This document shows, piece by piece, positions 45,734 through 54,174 of a DNA stretch of 64,000 nucleotides (within the stretch, counting starts at the first letter, position 1; each line of letters begins with the position of its first letter). Source of the stretch: an uncultured Desulfovibrio sp. Its GTDB lineage: Bacteria; Desulfobacterota; Desulfovibrionia; Desulfovibrionales; Desulfovibrionaceae. The notes under the pieces were generated by a model. It had not been told where the DNA came from. It made no database searches and worked only from the letters and a program-made list of their open reading frames with translations. Position numbers and translations under genes: made by a program. The stretch covers positions 558,001 through 622,000 of the forward strand of contig CAJXYU010000002.1 in the NCBI GenBank assembly GCA_913063155.1. The letters are read 5' to 3'.

Positions 45734-46888
45734 TTACTCGACAGCGAAAAGGGCCAGCAGGAGGATGCCTGCGGCGCAGGTCAGCCCGACCATGAACACC
45801 GCTTCCATGCCGAAGAGGGCGTAGACGCCGCCCATGAACATGGGGGCCACTGTCTGGGACAGACGCAGGAGCATGCCGTTGGCGGCCATGAATGCGCCTC
45901 GCTGTTCCATGGGCGCAATGGAGGTGAGCATGGTCATGATCGTGGGGATGTTCAGGCCCTGGGCAATGCCGAAGCTGGTCACGGGCAGGATGGTCAGCCA
46001 GAATCCGGGCATGTTGGGCACACCAATCATGCACAGGCCGTAGAATACGGCGCCGGCGGCCAGGAGCGCCCTCTGTCCCACTCGTTCCGTGAGCCAGCCG
46101 AGCTGGAAGGATGCCACTGCGGTCATGAGCGAGGCGGCCAGGAATATCATGCCTATGGTACCCGGAGTGGCCTGGAAGCGGTTGGCCAGCAGGAGCGGTA
46201 GATACGTCACTATCGGGCCGTAGAGAATGATGAAGGTCAGGAAGGTGGTGGCGAAGAGGGCCAGGGCTTTCCGGGTGCGCATCTGACGCAGCGCTCCCTT
46301 CATGTAGTCGCCCAGGGCTTCCTTGTTTCTGGGCTCGGGGGTTTTCATGCCCAGCATGATGAGTATGCCCAGCGGGATGGCCAGGAGAGGAAGCAGAAAG
46401 GGCCAGTTCCAGCCCAGCATTGCCAGTGAGCCGCCCAGGGCCGGGAAGAAGGCCGTTCCCATGGAAAGGACGCTGGCATTGTACCCCATGGCCGCGCCGC
46501 GATCCCGGCCTGAATAGAGGTCGCCGATGATGGTCCCGTAGAGCACTCCCAGGGGGGCGGCGCCCATGCCCTGGATGAAGCGGAGCGTGAGCAACGTCTC
46601 TACGGTGCGGGCGAAGAAGCACAGGAAGCCTGCCGCGCCGAAGAGGAACAGGGACGGGATGAGAATTTTTTTTCGGCCCACCCGGTCGGCCAGGATGCCT
46701 ACCAAGGGAGAGAATATGACTCCGGGCAGGGTGAATACGGAAATGGACAGACCTATGGTGGTGGGCGTGAACTTGAGGCCTTCCATGATGTCCGGAAGGG
46801 CCGGAATAATGCTGGAGACGCCCAGGATGGCCATGAGCGTTATACCGAACACATATTGGAGATTTTTATCTAGGTAGAGCTTTGTCAC
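45734..46888 (-). CDS. MFS transporter
   Basis: The protein has about twelve membrane helices and belongs to the drug-efflux type of MFS, with the loop GILADRVGRKKILIPSLFLF, RFIQGMGAAPLGVLYGTIIG and GWLTERVGQRALL. There is no ATG near the start. I chose the GTG at 46,888 (VTKLYLDKNLQ); a TTG at 46,918 would add ten residues. A hairpin (AGGCGTT / AACGCCT) lies in the upstream region at 46,937. The substrate is unknown. Confidence 0.85.
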   Translation of the reverse strand: MTKLYLDKNLQYVFGITLMAILGVSSIIPALPDIMEGLKFTPTTIGLSISVFTLPGVIFSPLVGILADRVGRKKILIPSLFLFGAAGFLCFFARTVETLLTLRFIQGMGAAPLGVLYGTIIGDLYSGRDRGAAMGYNASVLSMGTAFFPALGGSLAMLGWNWPFLLPLLAIPLGILIMLGMKTPEPRNKEALGDYMKGALRQMRTRKALALFATTFLTFIILYGPIVTYLPLLLANRFQATPGTIGMIFLAASLMTAVASFQLGWLTERVGQRALLAAGAVFYGLCMIGVPNMPGFWLTILPVTSFGIAQGLNIPTIMTMLTSIAPMEQRGAFMAANGMLLRLSQTVAPMFMGGVYALFGMEAVFMVGLTCAAGILLLALFAVE

Positions 46889-47078
46889 TTCGGCAATCTC
46901 ACTACATGCTTTTCTCAAGGAAATGAAGCAGGGATAAGGCGTTGAGAAAAAAACGCCTGTTCAGAAAGGTTTGAGCGGCAGGTGCAAATGAAGTCCGGAG
47001 CCGAAACGTATCGACGTGTGCGCGAGTGGGCGGGGGGCATGCAGCAGCGAATCAATCGGGCTTTTGGGACCAGCCGGA

Positions 47079-48245
47079 TTACATGGCTGCATCGATCATC
47101 AGGTTGTCGCGGTGAACGGCTTCCTCAAAGATGATCGGACCCAGGACCTTTTCGATTTCCGAAGTACGCTTGCCCTTGATGCTTTCCAGTTCCGAGGAGG
47201 AATAGTTGGTCATGCCCACGCCCAGGGTCGCGCCGGCCGTATCCTTGATGCGGATCAGGGCGCCGCGCTCGAAGCAGCCTTCCACGGCGCTGATACCTGC
47301 GGGCAGCAGACTTTTGCCTTTGGCGGAAAGAGCCTTGGCCGCACCGGCGTCCACCAGGATCGAGCCGCTGGGGTCGTCGTGGTAGGCCAACCAGAATTTC
47401 TTGCTGGAGACCGTGTGTTCCTCGGGGAGGATGAGTGTGCCCCGGAGTTCGTTCTCAAAGGCCTGCTCAATGGAGAATTCGTCCTTGCCCGATACGATGA
47501 GGGTGGGCACGCCCAGTTGGGCGGAACGCCGTGCGGCGCGCATTTTGGAGTACATGCCGCCCGAGCCGACCGAGGTCTTGCCGTTGCACATGGCGTCGAT
47601 GTCGAGGGAGGCGATGTTGTCGATGCATCGCAGGCAGACCGCGTCAGGATGCTCGTCCGGGTTCTTGTCGAACACGCCGTCGGCTGAAGTCAGGTTGATG
47701 AACAGGTCCGCTCCGATAAGGCCCACGGCCATGGCGCCGAGTGTGTCATTGTCTCCGAATTGGAGTTCCTTGACCGACACGGTGTCGTTTTCGTTGATGA
47801 TGGGGATGACGCCCCAGTTGAGGAGCTGTTCGAGGGTGTTGCGGGCGTTGAGGAAGCGTTCGCGGTCGCGCAGGCCGTCGCGGGTGAGCAGGATCTGGGC
47901 CGTAGCCTTGCCGAACCAGCCGAAGGCTTCGTCGTAGTCGTGCATGAGACGGCCCTGACCGATGGCCGAGGCCGCCTGCCTCGCGGGGAGGTCGGAGATT
48001 CCCTGCGCCACCTTGGCGCCGAATGCCTCGGCGATTCGGGTGCGGCCGGCCGTGACCGCGCCGGAAGAAACCAGCACGACGCCCATTCCCCGGTCATGGA
48101 GCCGGGAAAGCTGTCCTGCCAGGCGGATGATGGTCTCGCGGTTTACGCCATCCTTGGTGGTCAGCACGGCGCTGCCCACCTTGACGACAATGCGTTTTGC
48201 CTTTTTCAGCAGTCCCTTGCGGGGATTAATCGATTTCTTGCTCAT
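47079..48245 (-). CDS. proB: Glutamate 5-kinase
   Basis: The 388-residue enzyme has the amino-acid kinase domain (RIVVKVGSAVLTTKDG, GVVLVSSGAVTAG, IPIINENDTVSVKE, GSGGMYSKMRAA) and a C-terminal PUA domain (about 285-380). It makes glutamate 5-phosphate for proline synthesis. Its start lies inside the end of obgE (20-bp overlap), so it is coupled to the ribosomal-protein operon. Confidence 0.96.
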   Translation of the reverse strand: MSKKSINPRKGLLKKAKRIVVKVGSAVLTTKDGVNRETIIRLAGQLSRLHDRGMGVVLVSSGAVTAGRTRIAEAFGAKVAQGISDLPARQAASAIGQGRLMHDYDEAFGWFGKATAQILLTRDGLRDRERFLNARNTLEQLLNWGVIPIINENDTVSVKELQFGDNDTLGAMAVGLIGADLFINLTSADGVFDKNPDEHPDAVCLRCIDNIASLDIDAMCNGKTSVGSGGMYSKMRAARRSAQLGVPTLIVSGKDEFSIEQAFENELRGTLILPEEHTVSSKKFWLAYHDDPSGSILVDAGAAKALSAKGKSLLPAGISAVEGCFERGALIRIKDTAGATLGVGMTNYSSSELESIKGKRTSEIEKVLGPIIFEEAVHRDNLMIDAAM

Positions 48246-49284
48246 CAGGTTCGGGTTCCTGTTCGGCTGCGTTCATTTCGCGGAGTTGCCGCCACATTTC
48301 CGTGACCAGCTCCTCCACACCGTCTCCGTTGAGCGCGGAGATGAAGAATATTGTCTCGCTTTTGCACCTGGACTTGAGGTCGTCAAGTTCGTCGGGGGAA
48401 AGGGTGTCGATCTTGTTGATGACCCTGATCTGAGGCTTGGTGGCCATTTCCTTGTTGAAACGGGCCAACTCCTCGTTGAGCATGTTGTAGCCGTCCAGCG
48501 GGTCTTCCCGGTTCAGGTCGTCGGCCGCGAGGATGTGCACGAGGAAGCGGGTGCGTTCCACATGTTTCAGGAAGGTATGCCCCAGTCCCAGGCCTTCGCT
48601 GGCCCCTTCGATGAGGCCGGGGATGTCGGCGATGATCATGCGCTCGAAATTGTCGGTCTCCACCACGCCGAGGTTGGGCGACAGGGTGGTGAAGGGATAG
48701 GCGGCGATCTTGGGCCGCGCTGCGGAAACCTGTGAGATGAAGGTGGATTTTCCCGCGTTGGGTAGGCCGAGCAGGCCCACGTCCGCCAGCACCTTGAGTT
48801 CCAGGCGCAGTGTTTTTTCCTCGCCCGGGAAGCCTTCCTCGGCGTAGCGGGGGGTGCGGTTCACGGACGACTTGAAATGGATGTTGCCGCGTCCGCCCTG
48901 CCCACCTTGGCAGATGATCATCTCGGATCCGTCTTTGGTCAGGTCGGTCACCAGTTTTTCGGAACGGTTGCCTTCCTCGTCCTCGGCCACTTCGTAGATG
49001 AGCGTACCTACGGGCAAATCGATGTACAGGTCTTCCGCCGCCTTGCCGTACTTGTCCCGCCCCATGCCGGGTTGGCCGTTGCGGGCCGTATAGCGCCGCT
49101 TGTAGCGGAAGTCGTAGAGGGTCACCAGACGGTTCGAAGCGCGTAGGACAACGTCGCCTCCCTTGCCTCCGTCACCGCCGTCCGGGCCCCCTTTGGGGCG
49201 GTTGGCCTCACGTCTCAGGGATGCGCATCCGTTGCCGCCTCTTCCTGATTGGACGGTTATGGTCGCTTCGTCTACAAATCGCAT
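48226..49284 (-). CDS. obgE: GTPase Obg
   Basis: The 352-residue protein has the Gly-rich OBG domain (MRFVDEATITVQSGRGGNGC, GGDGGKGGDVVLRA) and the G domain with GLPNAGKSTFISQV, DIPGLIEGASEGLGLGHTFL and NKID, followed by a short acidic tail. Obg is an essential GTPase linked to 50S ribosome assembly and stress. The order rplU-rpmA-obgE is conserved across bacteria. Confidence 0.97.
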   Translation of the reverse strand: MRFVDEATITVQSGRGGNGCASLRREANRPKGGPDGGDGGKGGDVVLRASNRLVTLYDFRYKRRYTARNGQPGMGRDKYGKAAEDLYIDLPVGTLIYEVAEDEEGNRSEKLVTDLTKDGSEMIICQGGQGGRGNIHFKSSVNRTPRYAEEGFPGEEKTLRLELKVLADVGLLGLPNAGKSTFISQVSAARPKIAAYPFTTLSPNLGVVETDNFERMIIADIPGLIEGASEGLGLGHTFLKHVERTRFLVHILAADDLNREDPLDGYNMLNEELARFNKEMATKPQIRVINKIDTLSPDELDDLKSRCKSETIFFISALNGDGVEELVTEMWRQLREMNAAEQEPEPDEQEID

Positions 49285-49366
49285 GGTTTTCTCCGGCGCT
49301 TAATGCGCCTGTATGGGAATTGCCGTGTAATACCCCAGTTGTGCGGCTTGGTCCAGGCGCACGAAA

Positions 49367-49394
49367 AGGGCAGAAGGCATGCGCCTCCTGCCCT
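49367..49394 (-). terminator. Attenuator-like hairpin between rpmA and obgE
   Basis: AGGGCAG...AGGC / GCCT...CTGCCCT forms a two-part stem; on the leftward strand it is followed by TTTT. It may lower obgE-proB transcription relative to the ribosomal genes. Confidence 0.6.
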
Positions 49395-49415
49395 CGAAAA
49401 ATTCGTCGCGTGTGC

Positions 49416-49685
49416 CTAGGCTTCGGCCGGGACGATGCTTACGCGGGTCTTGACCACGCGCTTGCGGGTGTACTTTTCGTACTTGACGACACCGTCGCAC
49501 AGAGCGAACAGGGTGTAGTCCTTGCCCATGCCGACATTGTTGCCGGGATGAATCTTGGTGCCGAGCTGACGCACGAGAATGTTACCGGCCAGAACTTCCT
49601 GACCGCCAAAGCGCTTGACGCCCCGCCGTTGTCCGGCGCTGTCGCGTCCGTTCCTGGAACTACCACCAGCTTTTTTATGAGCCAT
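49416..49685 (-). CDS. rpmA: 50S ribosomal protein L27
   Basis: The 89-residue protein has the standard start [20 protein letters not shown] and the core [20 protein letters not shown]. It begins with Met-Ala, so no N-terminal processing extension of the Firmicute type is present. AGGAGG precedes the ATG; rplU lies 19 bp upstream. Confidence 0.98.
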   Translation of the reverse strand: MAHKKAGGSSRNGRDSAGQRRGVKRFGGQEVLAGNILVRQLGTKIHPGNNVGMGKDYTLFALCDGVVKYEKYTRKRVVKTRVSIVPAEA

Positions 49686-49704
49686 GATATCCTCCTATCA
49701 GGCC

Positions 49705-50016
49705 TTAGGCCTTGATGGATTTGACTTTCAGTTGAGTATAGTCGTGACGGTGACCCTGGGTCTTGCGAGCGTCTTTCTTGGCCAGCTTGTGGAAGACTAT
49801 GATTTTCTTGCCACGGGTGTGTCCCAGCACTTCGCATTCGACCTTGGCGCCGTCAACATAGGGGGCACCGACCTTGGTGTCGCCATTGTTGTCGACCAGA
49901 AGAACTTTATCCAGAGCCAGTGCATCACCGGCTTCAACCTTCAGAAGATCTACATTAAATTCAAGACCTTCTTCGACGCGGTACTGTTTTCCGCCGGTCT
50001 CGATGATTGCAAACAT
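49705..50016 (-). CDS. rplU: 50S ribosomal protein L21
   Basis: The 103-residue protein opens MFAIIETGGKQYRVEEG and ends with the L21 signature KKDARKTQGHRHDYTQLKV. The ATG at 50,016 has GGAGG upstream; a longer frame from 50,058 is excluded by the family start. It is the first gene of rplU-rpmA-obgE-proB. Confidence 0.98.
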   Translation of the reverse strand: MFAIIETGGKQYRVEEGLEFNVDLLKVEAGDALALDKVLLVDNNGDTKVGAPYVDGAKVECEVLGHTRGKKIIVFHKLAKKDARKTQGHRHDYTQLKVKSIKA

Positions 50017-50045
50017 TATGAATACCTCCGTTCGTAAGAGGCCGC

Positions 50046-50075
50046 AAGCTAGCCGCAATCCCTGTGTTTAGTCAA
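50046..50075 (-). promoter_or_regulatory. Sigma-70-type promoter for rplU
   Basis: On the leftward strand TTGACT (50,075-50,070) and TAGCTT (50,051-50,046) are separated by 18 bp, 29 bp before the rplU ATG. Confidence 0.55.
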
Positions 50076-50187
50076 GCCTCTTGTGCGTTTTTTTCGTCTT
50101 TTTTTAATCTCATCCTTCATGGGGAGGGAATGTTGAATAGTATCCGATAAACGATTAAACATATCAAAATTTATTTGGAGGCCCTCT

Positions 50188-50616
50188 ATGAAACATCTTG
50201 CTCAGGCGGGGCTTCTGCTGCTGATGCTTGTACTTTGGTTGCCCGGGTGTCAGAAAAAGTATGTCGGAAACATCGTCTCTCCCGAGATCGGTGACGACTT
50301 CATCCCCCCGATGACCGAAAACAGAGTCAGCTATGAAAACATGATCGTTGACTATTCGGTGACTCAACTCGACGAGGCGGGAAAATACCGCTTCGAAGGC
50401 ACTGCCGAGATGCGTGGCAAAGCCCAGTCGGGCGTGCGCATCAAGTCCATTGAGTTCCGCATTCTGCCCATCAAGGATGACGTCATCGTGGACAACATCC
50501 GTCTCAATGTACGCGGCTCCGACCCGGATCAGCCCATAAATCTGTTCAAGGAATTCGAATGTAAGGACGGTTTCGATAAACTGACTTTCGATTGGGTGGT
50601 CTGGTATTACCACTAG
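50188..50616 (+). CDS. Hypothetical lipoprotein
   Basis: The 142-residue protein has a lipoprotein signal (LLLLMLVLWLPGC) with the lipid-bearing Cys at residue 21. The mature part is probably beta-rich (RFEGTAEMRGKAQSGVRIKS). GGAGG precedes the ATG. No family is recognised. It stands alone between rplU and the leftward comF operon. Confidence 0.78.
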   Translation: MKHLAQAGLLLLMLVLWLPGCQKKYVGNIVSPEIGDDFIPPMTENRVSYENMIVDYSVTQLDEAGKYRFEGTAEMRGKAQSGVRIKSIEFRILPIKDDVIVDNIRLNVRGSDPDQPINLFKEFECKDGFDKLTFDWVVWYYH

Positions 50617-50705
50617 GGTGTTTATTGAGGATGCTTGACGTCCTGCTTTTGCAGGGCTTTTTATTTTGTCGAATTGAATGAAATGTCTCCCAAAAGTGAT
50701 TTCCG

Positions 50706-51428
50706 CTACTGTTTGGCCACGCTCAACACCAACACTTCGACGGAAGTGGCTCCGGCCTTGCGTAGGATCTTGGCGCATTCCTCGAGGGTGGCCCCGGTGG
50801 TGAGCACATCGTCCACCAGAAGTACGGATTTTCCTTGAATCCGTTTCGTGTCGACGGCGAACGCGCCTTTGATGTTCCTGCGCCGATGCCCCGCCTCCAC
50901 GTGGGTTTGGGGGATGGTGTTGCGGGTGCGGGTCAAAGCCCGGGTATCAATCCGCACACCGTGTTTCCCGGCGATGGCGCGGGCCAGTTCCAGGCTCTGG
51001 TTGTAGCCGCGCCACGTGAGTCGTTTTCGGTGCAGGGGGACGGGTAGAATGAGGGTCGGCCGGGATGGGCCGCCGCGTTCGAAAGCTGCAAGCGCGAAGT
51101 GTTGGAGCAGCTTGGATACGTGCAGGGCATCGTTGAACTTGTAGTTGAGAATAAGTTTACGCAGAGGGCCTTCGTGCCGGTTGTGGAAAAGGAGCCGATC
51201 CCATGGCCTGGGGTGCAGGCGGCAGTCCGCGCAAAGGTGTGGAGGGTCGGTCTCAGCGCCGAAAAAAAGCCCGCAGCGGGGGCAGTAGCCTCCCAGGCGC
51301 GGACGGAGTTCATGGGCGCAGATGGTGCAGAGCGGACCGTGCCCGTTGTCGCGCAACCTCCCACAGACCGGGCAGCGTCCGGCAGTCAGTCCCAGGCGTA
51401 CGAGAAGTCTCCTGCCCCATGCCTGCAT
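50706..51428 (-). CDS. ComF-family phosphoribosyltransferase-like protein
   Basis: The 240-residue protein has an N-terminal zinc-finger-like region (CPVCGR, CTIC, CPRCG, CADC) and a PRTase domain with LILPVPLHRKRLTWRGYNQS and the PRPP loop SVLLVDDVLTTGATLEEC. ComF proteins support DNA uptake in naturally competent bacteria, but they are widespread elsewhere. The ATG at 51,428 overlaps the stop of the upstream flavodoxin-like gene (TGATG); an ATG at 51,458 is an alternative. Confidence 0.88.
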   Translation of the reverse strand: MQAWGRRLLVRLGLTAGRCPVCGRLRDNGHGPLCTICAHELRPRLGGYCPRCGLFFGAETDPPHLCADCRLHPRPWDRLLFHNRHEGPLRKLILNYKFNDALHVSKLLQHFALAAFERGGPSRPTLILPVPLHRKRLTWRGYNQSLELARAIAGKHGVRIDTRALTRTRNTIPQTHVEAGHRRRNIKGAFAVDTKRIQGKSVLLVDDVLTTGATLEECAKILRKAGATSVEVLVLSVAKQ

Positions 51429-52045
51429 CAGCCGAGGGGCTCCGTGGCGTCTTGCCATGCGTCATACCCCATGCGCCTGATCTCCTTGCAGTAGTTCTCG
51501 TGCCCTTCGAGATCCTTGAATTCGTCTATCCCCCGGTATTGCAGGGTCTGCTCGGGCCGTATGTTGAAGTTGAGGAGAAAATACTTGAGGCTCAGGAGCG
51601 CGCCCTCGAAAAGTCTTTCTCCTTGCGGCCGTCCGGCCACGAACACCGAATAGGACTTGCGTCTGGGCAGCCCGCTTACCCATGGCTCCTTGTCCATCGC
51701 TGCCTGCCAGAATTGCTGGCCCCGGTCCATCCAGGTCTTGAGGCGCGACGGCACATGATAAAAGTAGATGGGTGAAGCGAAAAAGACCACGGGCGCGGCG
51801 AAGAGCGGGGCGAAGAGCTTGGCCGCTTCGTCCCTGGCTCCCAACACGCAGCGGTCGGCCAGCCTGCCGTCCTTGTTCGAGTCGCAGTATCCGCAGGCCA
51901 GGCAGTGCAGCACCTCGTGCTTCCTGAGCCGGATGACCTCGGCCTTGCCTCCGGCCTTTTCGACCCCTTGCCTGAGGAGTTCCGCGGCGTGGTCCGAGTT
52001 GCCTCTGCGGTGGCTGCATGCGTAGATGGCTGCCTGTGCTGTCAT
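51428..52045 (-). CDS. Flavodoxin-like NAD(P)H-dependent oxidoreductase
   Basis: The 205-residue protein has the flavodoxin-like opening AAIYACSHRRGNSDHAAELL, the Cys motif CLACGYCDSNKDGRLADRC and FFASPIYFYHVPSRLKTWMD. It lies 9 bp after the candidate selenoprotein gene, whose TAG stop is part of the TAGGAAG Shine-Dalgarno used here, and overlaps comF. It is a redox enzyme of the operon that also contains a nitroreductase and an MBL-fold hydrolase. Confidence 0.88.
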   Translation of the reverse strand: MTAQAAIYACSHRRGNSDHAAELLRQGVEKAGGKAEVIRLRKHEVLHCLACGYCDSNKDGRLADRCVLGARDEAAKLFAPLFAAPVVFFASPIYFYHVPSRLKTWMDRGQQFWQAAMDKEPWVSGLPRRKSYSVFVAGRPQGERLFEGALLSLKYFLLNFNIRPEQTLQYRGIDEFKDLEGHENYCKEIRRMGYDAWQDATEPLG

Positions 52046-52054
52046 GGTTTCTTC

Positions 52055-52294
52055 CTATCCGCCGTACAGCGGTTTCTTGCGGATGAACGTGTAGAACTCG
52101 TGGTCTTCCAATTTTTCGGGACGGATGGCCCACTCAGGATACATATCACTTGTCATGCAGGCCTCGGAAAAGGACTCCGGAGAGCCCTTGCTCTCGATCC
52201 TGTAGGTCTTGGAGTGGAGAAGGTACCACCTTGCCTTCAGTCCAACGCCTCAGCACTTGCCGCGGTTGTCGGCGCGGATGGTATTTGCGCCCAC
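52055..52294 (-). CDS. Candidate small selenoprotein (in-frame TGA at codon 15)
   Basis: GTG at 52,294 overlaps the TAG of the MBL-fold gene (TAGTG) and has AGGAGG eight bases upstream. The frame reads MGANTIRADNRGKC, then TGA (52,252-52,250), then GVGLKARWYLLHSKTYRI, SPESFSEACMTSDMYPEW and so on to FIRKKPLYGG and TAG, 79 codons in all. Codons on both sides are GC-rich in third position like the neighbours. A hairpin AAGGU-GGU-ACCUU (52,232-52,220) starts 17 nt after the TGA and its GGU loop 22 nt after, within the usual bacterial SECIS range; an outer UUGGA/UCCAA can extend it. A nonsense mutation with reinitiation at the ATG at 52,156 is the alternative. No family is recognised. Confidence 0.6.
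52219..52245 (-). promoter_or_regulatory. SECIS-like hairpin
   Basis: Leftward strand: AAGGU (52,232-52,228), loop GGU, ACCUU (52,224-52,220). A competing fold pairs GAAGG (52,238-52,234) with CCUUC (52,223-52,219). Bacterial SECIS elements need a short stem with G in the first two loop positions, 16-37 nt after the UGA; the first fold meets this. Confidence 0.45.
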
Positions 52295-52926
52295 TACAGG
52301 TCCCTCCTGAATTCCGAGAAAAAGGGATTGTGGTGCATCTCGTCGTTCACCGTAGTGTCCGGCCCGTGCCCGGAAAAGAGCCGGGTCTCGGCGGGCAGGG
52401 TGAATATTTTGTCGGCCACGGACTTCTTGAGCACCTCCAGGCTGCCGCCCGGAAAGTCGGTGCGTCCGATGGAACGGTAGAAAATGAGATCACCCACGAA
52501 GCAGGCATTTGCGTCCGGGAAATAAAAGGACAGGCTGCCCGTGGAGTGTCCGGGGGTGGCGAACACCTTGCAGGCCAGTCCGGCGAATTCGTGTTCGCCT
52601 TCGTCTATTTCGTCGAATTCGAATTCCTGGACGCTGGGCAATCCCATCATGCCGCCCCGGCCCAGTTCGGTGGACAGCAGAGGTTTGTCGTCGGCTGCGG
52701 CCTTGATTCGCACGCCTGCGGCGTCGGAGAGGGGCTTGTTGCCGTAGGTATGGTCGAAGTGCAGGTGCGTGTTCAGAATGTGGGTCAGGGTCAGCCCCTC
52801 GCGTTCGAGATAGGTCAGCACCTCGGCCGGGTCGCCGCCCGGGTCCACCACGACGGCCTTGCCGTCATGGGAAAGCACGTGACAGTTGGTTTCCAGCGGT
52901 CCGAGGGGAAAGGTCTTGATGGTCAT
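52294..52926 (-). CDS. MBL-fold hydrolase (glyoxalase II-like)
   Basis: The 210-residue protein has the metallo-beta-lactamase fold with zinc motif THLHFDH, then TPGHSTGSLSFYF, FVGDLIFYRSIGRTDFPGGS and the late LFSGHGPDT. It resembles hydroxyacylglutathione hydrolases (YcbL type). Its ATG follows the nitroreductase stop without a gap (TAG-ATG), and its own stop overlaps the start of the candidate selenoprotein. Confidence 0.92.
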   Translation of the reverse strand: MTIKTFPLGPLETNCHVLSHDGKAVVVDPGGDPAEVLTYLEREGLTLTHILNTHLHFDHTYGNKPLSDAAGVRIKAAADDKPLLSTELGRGGMMGLPSVQEFEFDEIDEGEHEFAGLACKVFATPGHSTGSLSFYFPDANACFVGDLIFYRSIGRTDFPGGSLEVLKKSVADKIFTLPAETRLFSGHGPDTTVNDEMHHNPFFSEFRRDL

Positions 52927-53448
52927 CTAGAATTCCTCCAGCAGGAGTTCGGTCATGGGTTTGCGGTCGGAGCTGCCTTTCTGGTCCGGGTGGCCCACGG
53001 CAATGACAGCCTGGAGTTCATAGTCGTTTTCGGTAAGGTCGACGGCTTTCAGCGAGGCGGCCTGGTCGTTGATGATCTGGCCGAGCCAGACAGTGCCCAG
53101 TCCCAGGGCGTGGGCGGCCAGCATCATGTTCTGGATGCACGCTCCGGCCCCTTGGTGGTCCTTGGTCTCACTGTACATGGCCTCGCGTTTGAGGAGTACG
53201 CAGATGAGCGCTCCGGCTTCCCGCACGATGTGTGCGTACTTGGTGCAACCGGCCAGTTTTTCCCGGCGCTGGTCGTCGCGCATGACCACCAGAAAGCGCC
53301 ATGGTTGGTTGTTCAGCCCGCTGGGGGCCCATTGTCCGGCTTCCAGGATGGTCATGATGTCGTCCCTGGAGATCTGTTTGTCCGTGTATTTTCGGATGCT
53401 GCGGCGCTCGCGGATGGCGCGGAGCACGGCATCGGCATTTTCAGTCAT
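52927..53448 (-). CDS. Nitroreductase-family protein
   Basis: The 173-residue flavoenzyme has IRERRSIRKYTDKQISRDDI, EAGQWAPSGLNNQPWRFLVV and HALGLGTVWLGQIINDQ. GGGAGA precedes the ATG. It is the first gene of the tight leftward operon nitroreductase, MBL-fold hydrolase, candidate selenoprotein, flavodoxin-like oxidoreductase, comF. It is divergent from the sigma factor gene. Confidence 0.93.
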   Translation of the reverse strand: MTENADAVLRAIRERRSIRKYTDKQISRDDIMTILEAGQWAPSGLNNQPWRFLVVMRDDQRREKLAGCTKYAHIVREAGALICVLLKREAMYSETKDHQGAGACIQNMMLAAHALGLGTVWLGQIINDQAASLKAVDLTENDYELQAVIAVGHPDQKGSSDRKPMTELLLEEF

Positions 53449-53606
53449 TCTGGCTTTCTCCCATTTTCTCTGGCGAAAAAGTGTAGCGTTTCAGCCAGCA
53501 ACGGGCAAGGTGATCGGCTTTGCTTTTTTCGACATGGCCTGTGACCTTTGTTACTGTTGAACCGTATATAAGGTGAATTGAACGGAATGGGGAAGCGGAT
53601 CAACTG

Positions 53607-54173
53607 GTGACGCAAATGGAACTGCCGATTGATGAGGAGCACGAAATCGAGATCGTGCGTCATGTGCTTGAAGGCGACGTACAGGCCTTTGAGCTCTTGG
53701 TTCTGCGCTACCAGAAGCCGATTTACAACTTGGCGTTTCGGGCCACGGCCAGCGAGGATTCCGCCGCGGACCTGACGCAGGAAGCCTTTGCCAAAGCATA
53801 TGAACGACTGGAACGGTTCGACAGGAGCAAACGATTTTTTCCGTGGCTGTACACCATAGCCGTCAATGTGGTGCGCGACCACTTGCGCAAGCTGGGACGC
53901 GATCGGACCGTAGGGGTGGCAGACCTTGAGGCGGCCGTGGCTGGCCCGTGGGACGTCGAGCAGAAATCCATGCATGACCGTTTGGTCCTGCAACGGCTTG
54001 TGAAGGAAATGGAGAAGCTTCCTTTCGACTATCGGGAAGCCTTGATACTCCGTTTCAAACAGGATTTTTCCATGAAGGAGATAGCGCAGGCGCTCGGTCT
54101 GAGCCTCAGTGGGGCCAAGATGCGGGTCAGCAGGGGGCTGCGGATGCTTCGCGAGCGCTTCAAGGAGCAATGA
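53607..54173 (+). CDS. ECF-type sigma factor
   Basis: The 188-residue protein has sigma region 2 (FELLVLRYQKPIYNLAFRAT, DLTQEAFAKAYERLERFD, FFPWLYTIAVNVVRDHLRK) and region 4 (LPFDYREALILRFKQDFSMK, EIAQALGLSLSGAKMRVSRG), with no region 3. The start is GTG at 53,607 or ATG at 53,616. It is 1 bp before an anti-sigma-like membrane protein gene and likely drives this operon and envelope genes. Confidence 0.93.
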   Translation: MTQMELPIDEEHEIEIVRHVLEGDVQAFELLVLRYQKPIYNLAFRATASEDSAADLTQEAFAKAYERLERFDRSKRFFPWLYTIAVNVVRDHLRKLGRDRTVGVADLEAAVAGPWDVEQKSMHDRLVLQRLVKEMEKLPFDYREALILRFKQDFSMKEIAQALGLSLSGAKMRVSRGLRMLRERFKEQ

Positions 54174-54174
54174 T

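Noticed and set aside
46937..46958. Hairpin AGGCGTT/AACGCCT upstream of the MFS gene
   Set aside because: A short stem without a T-tract; it could be a leader structure, but nothing supports a riboswitch or terminator.
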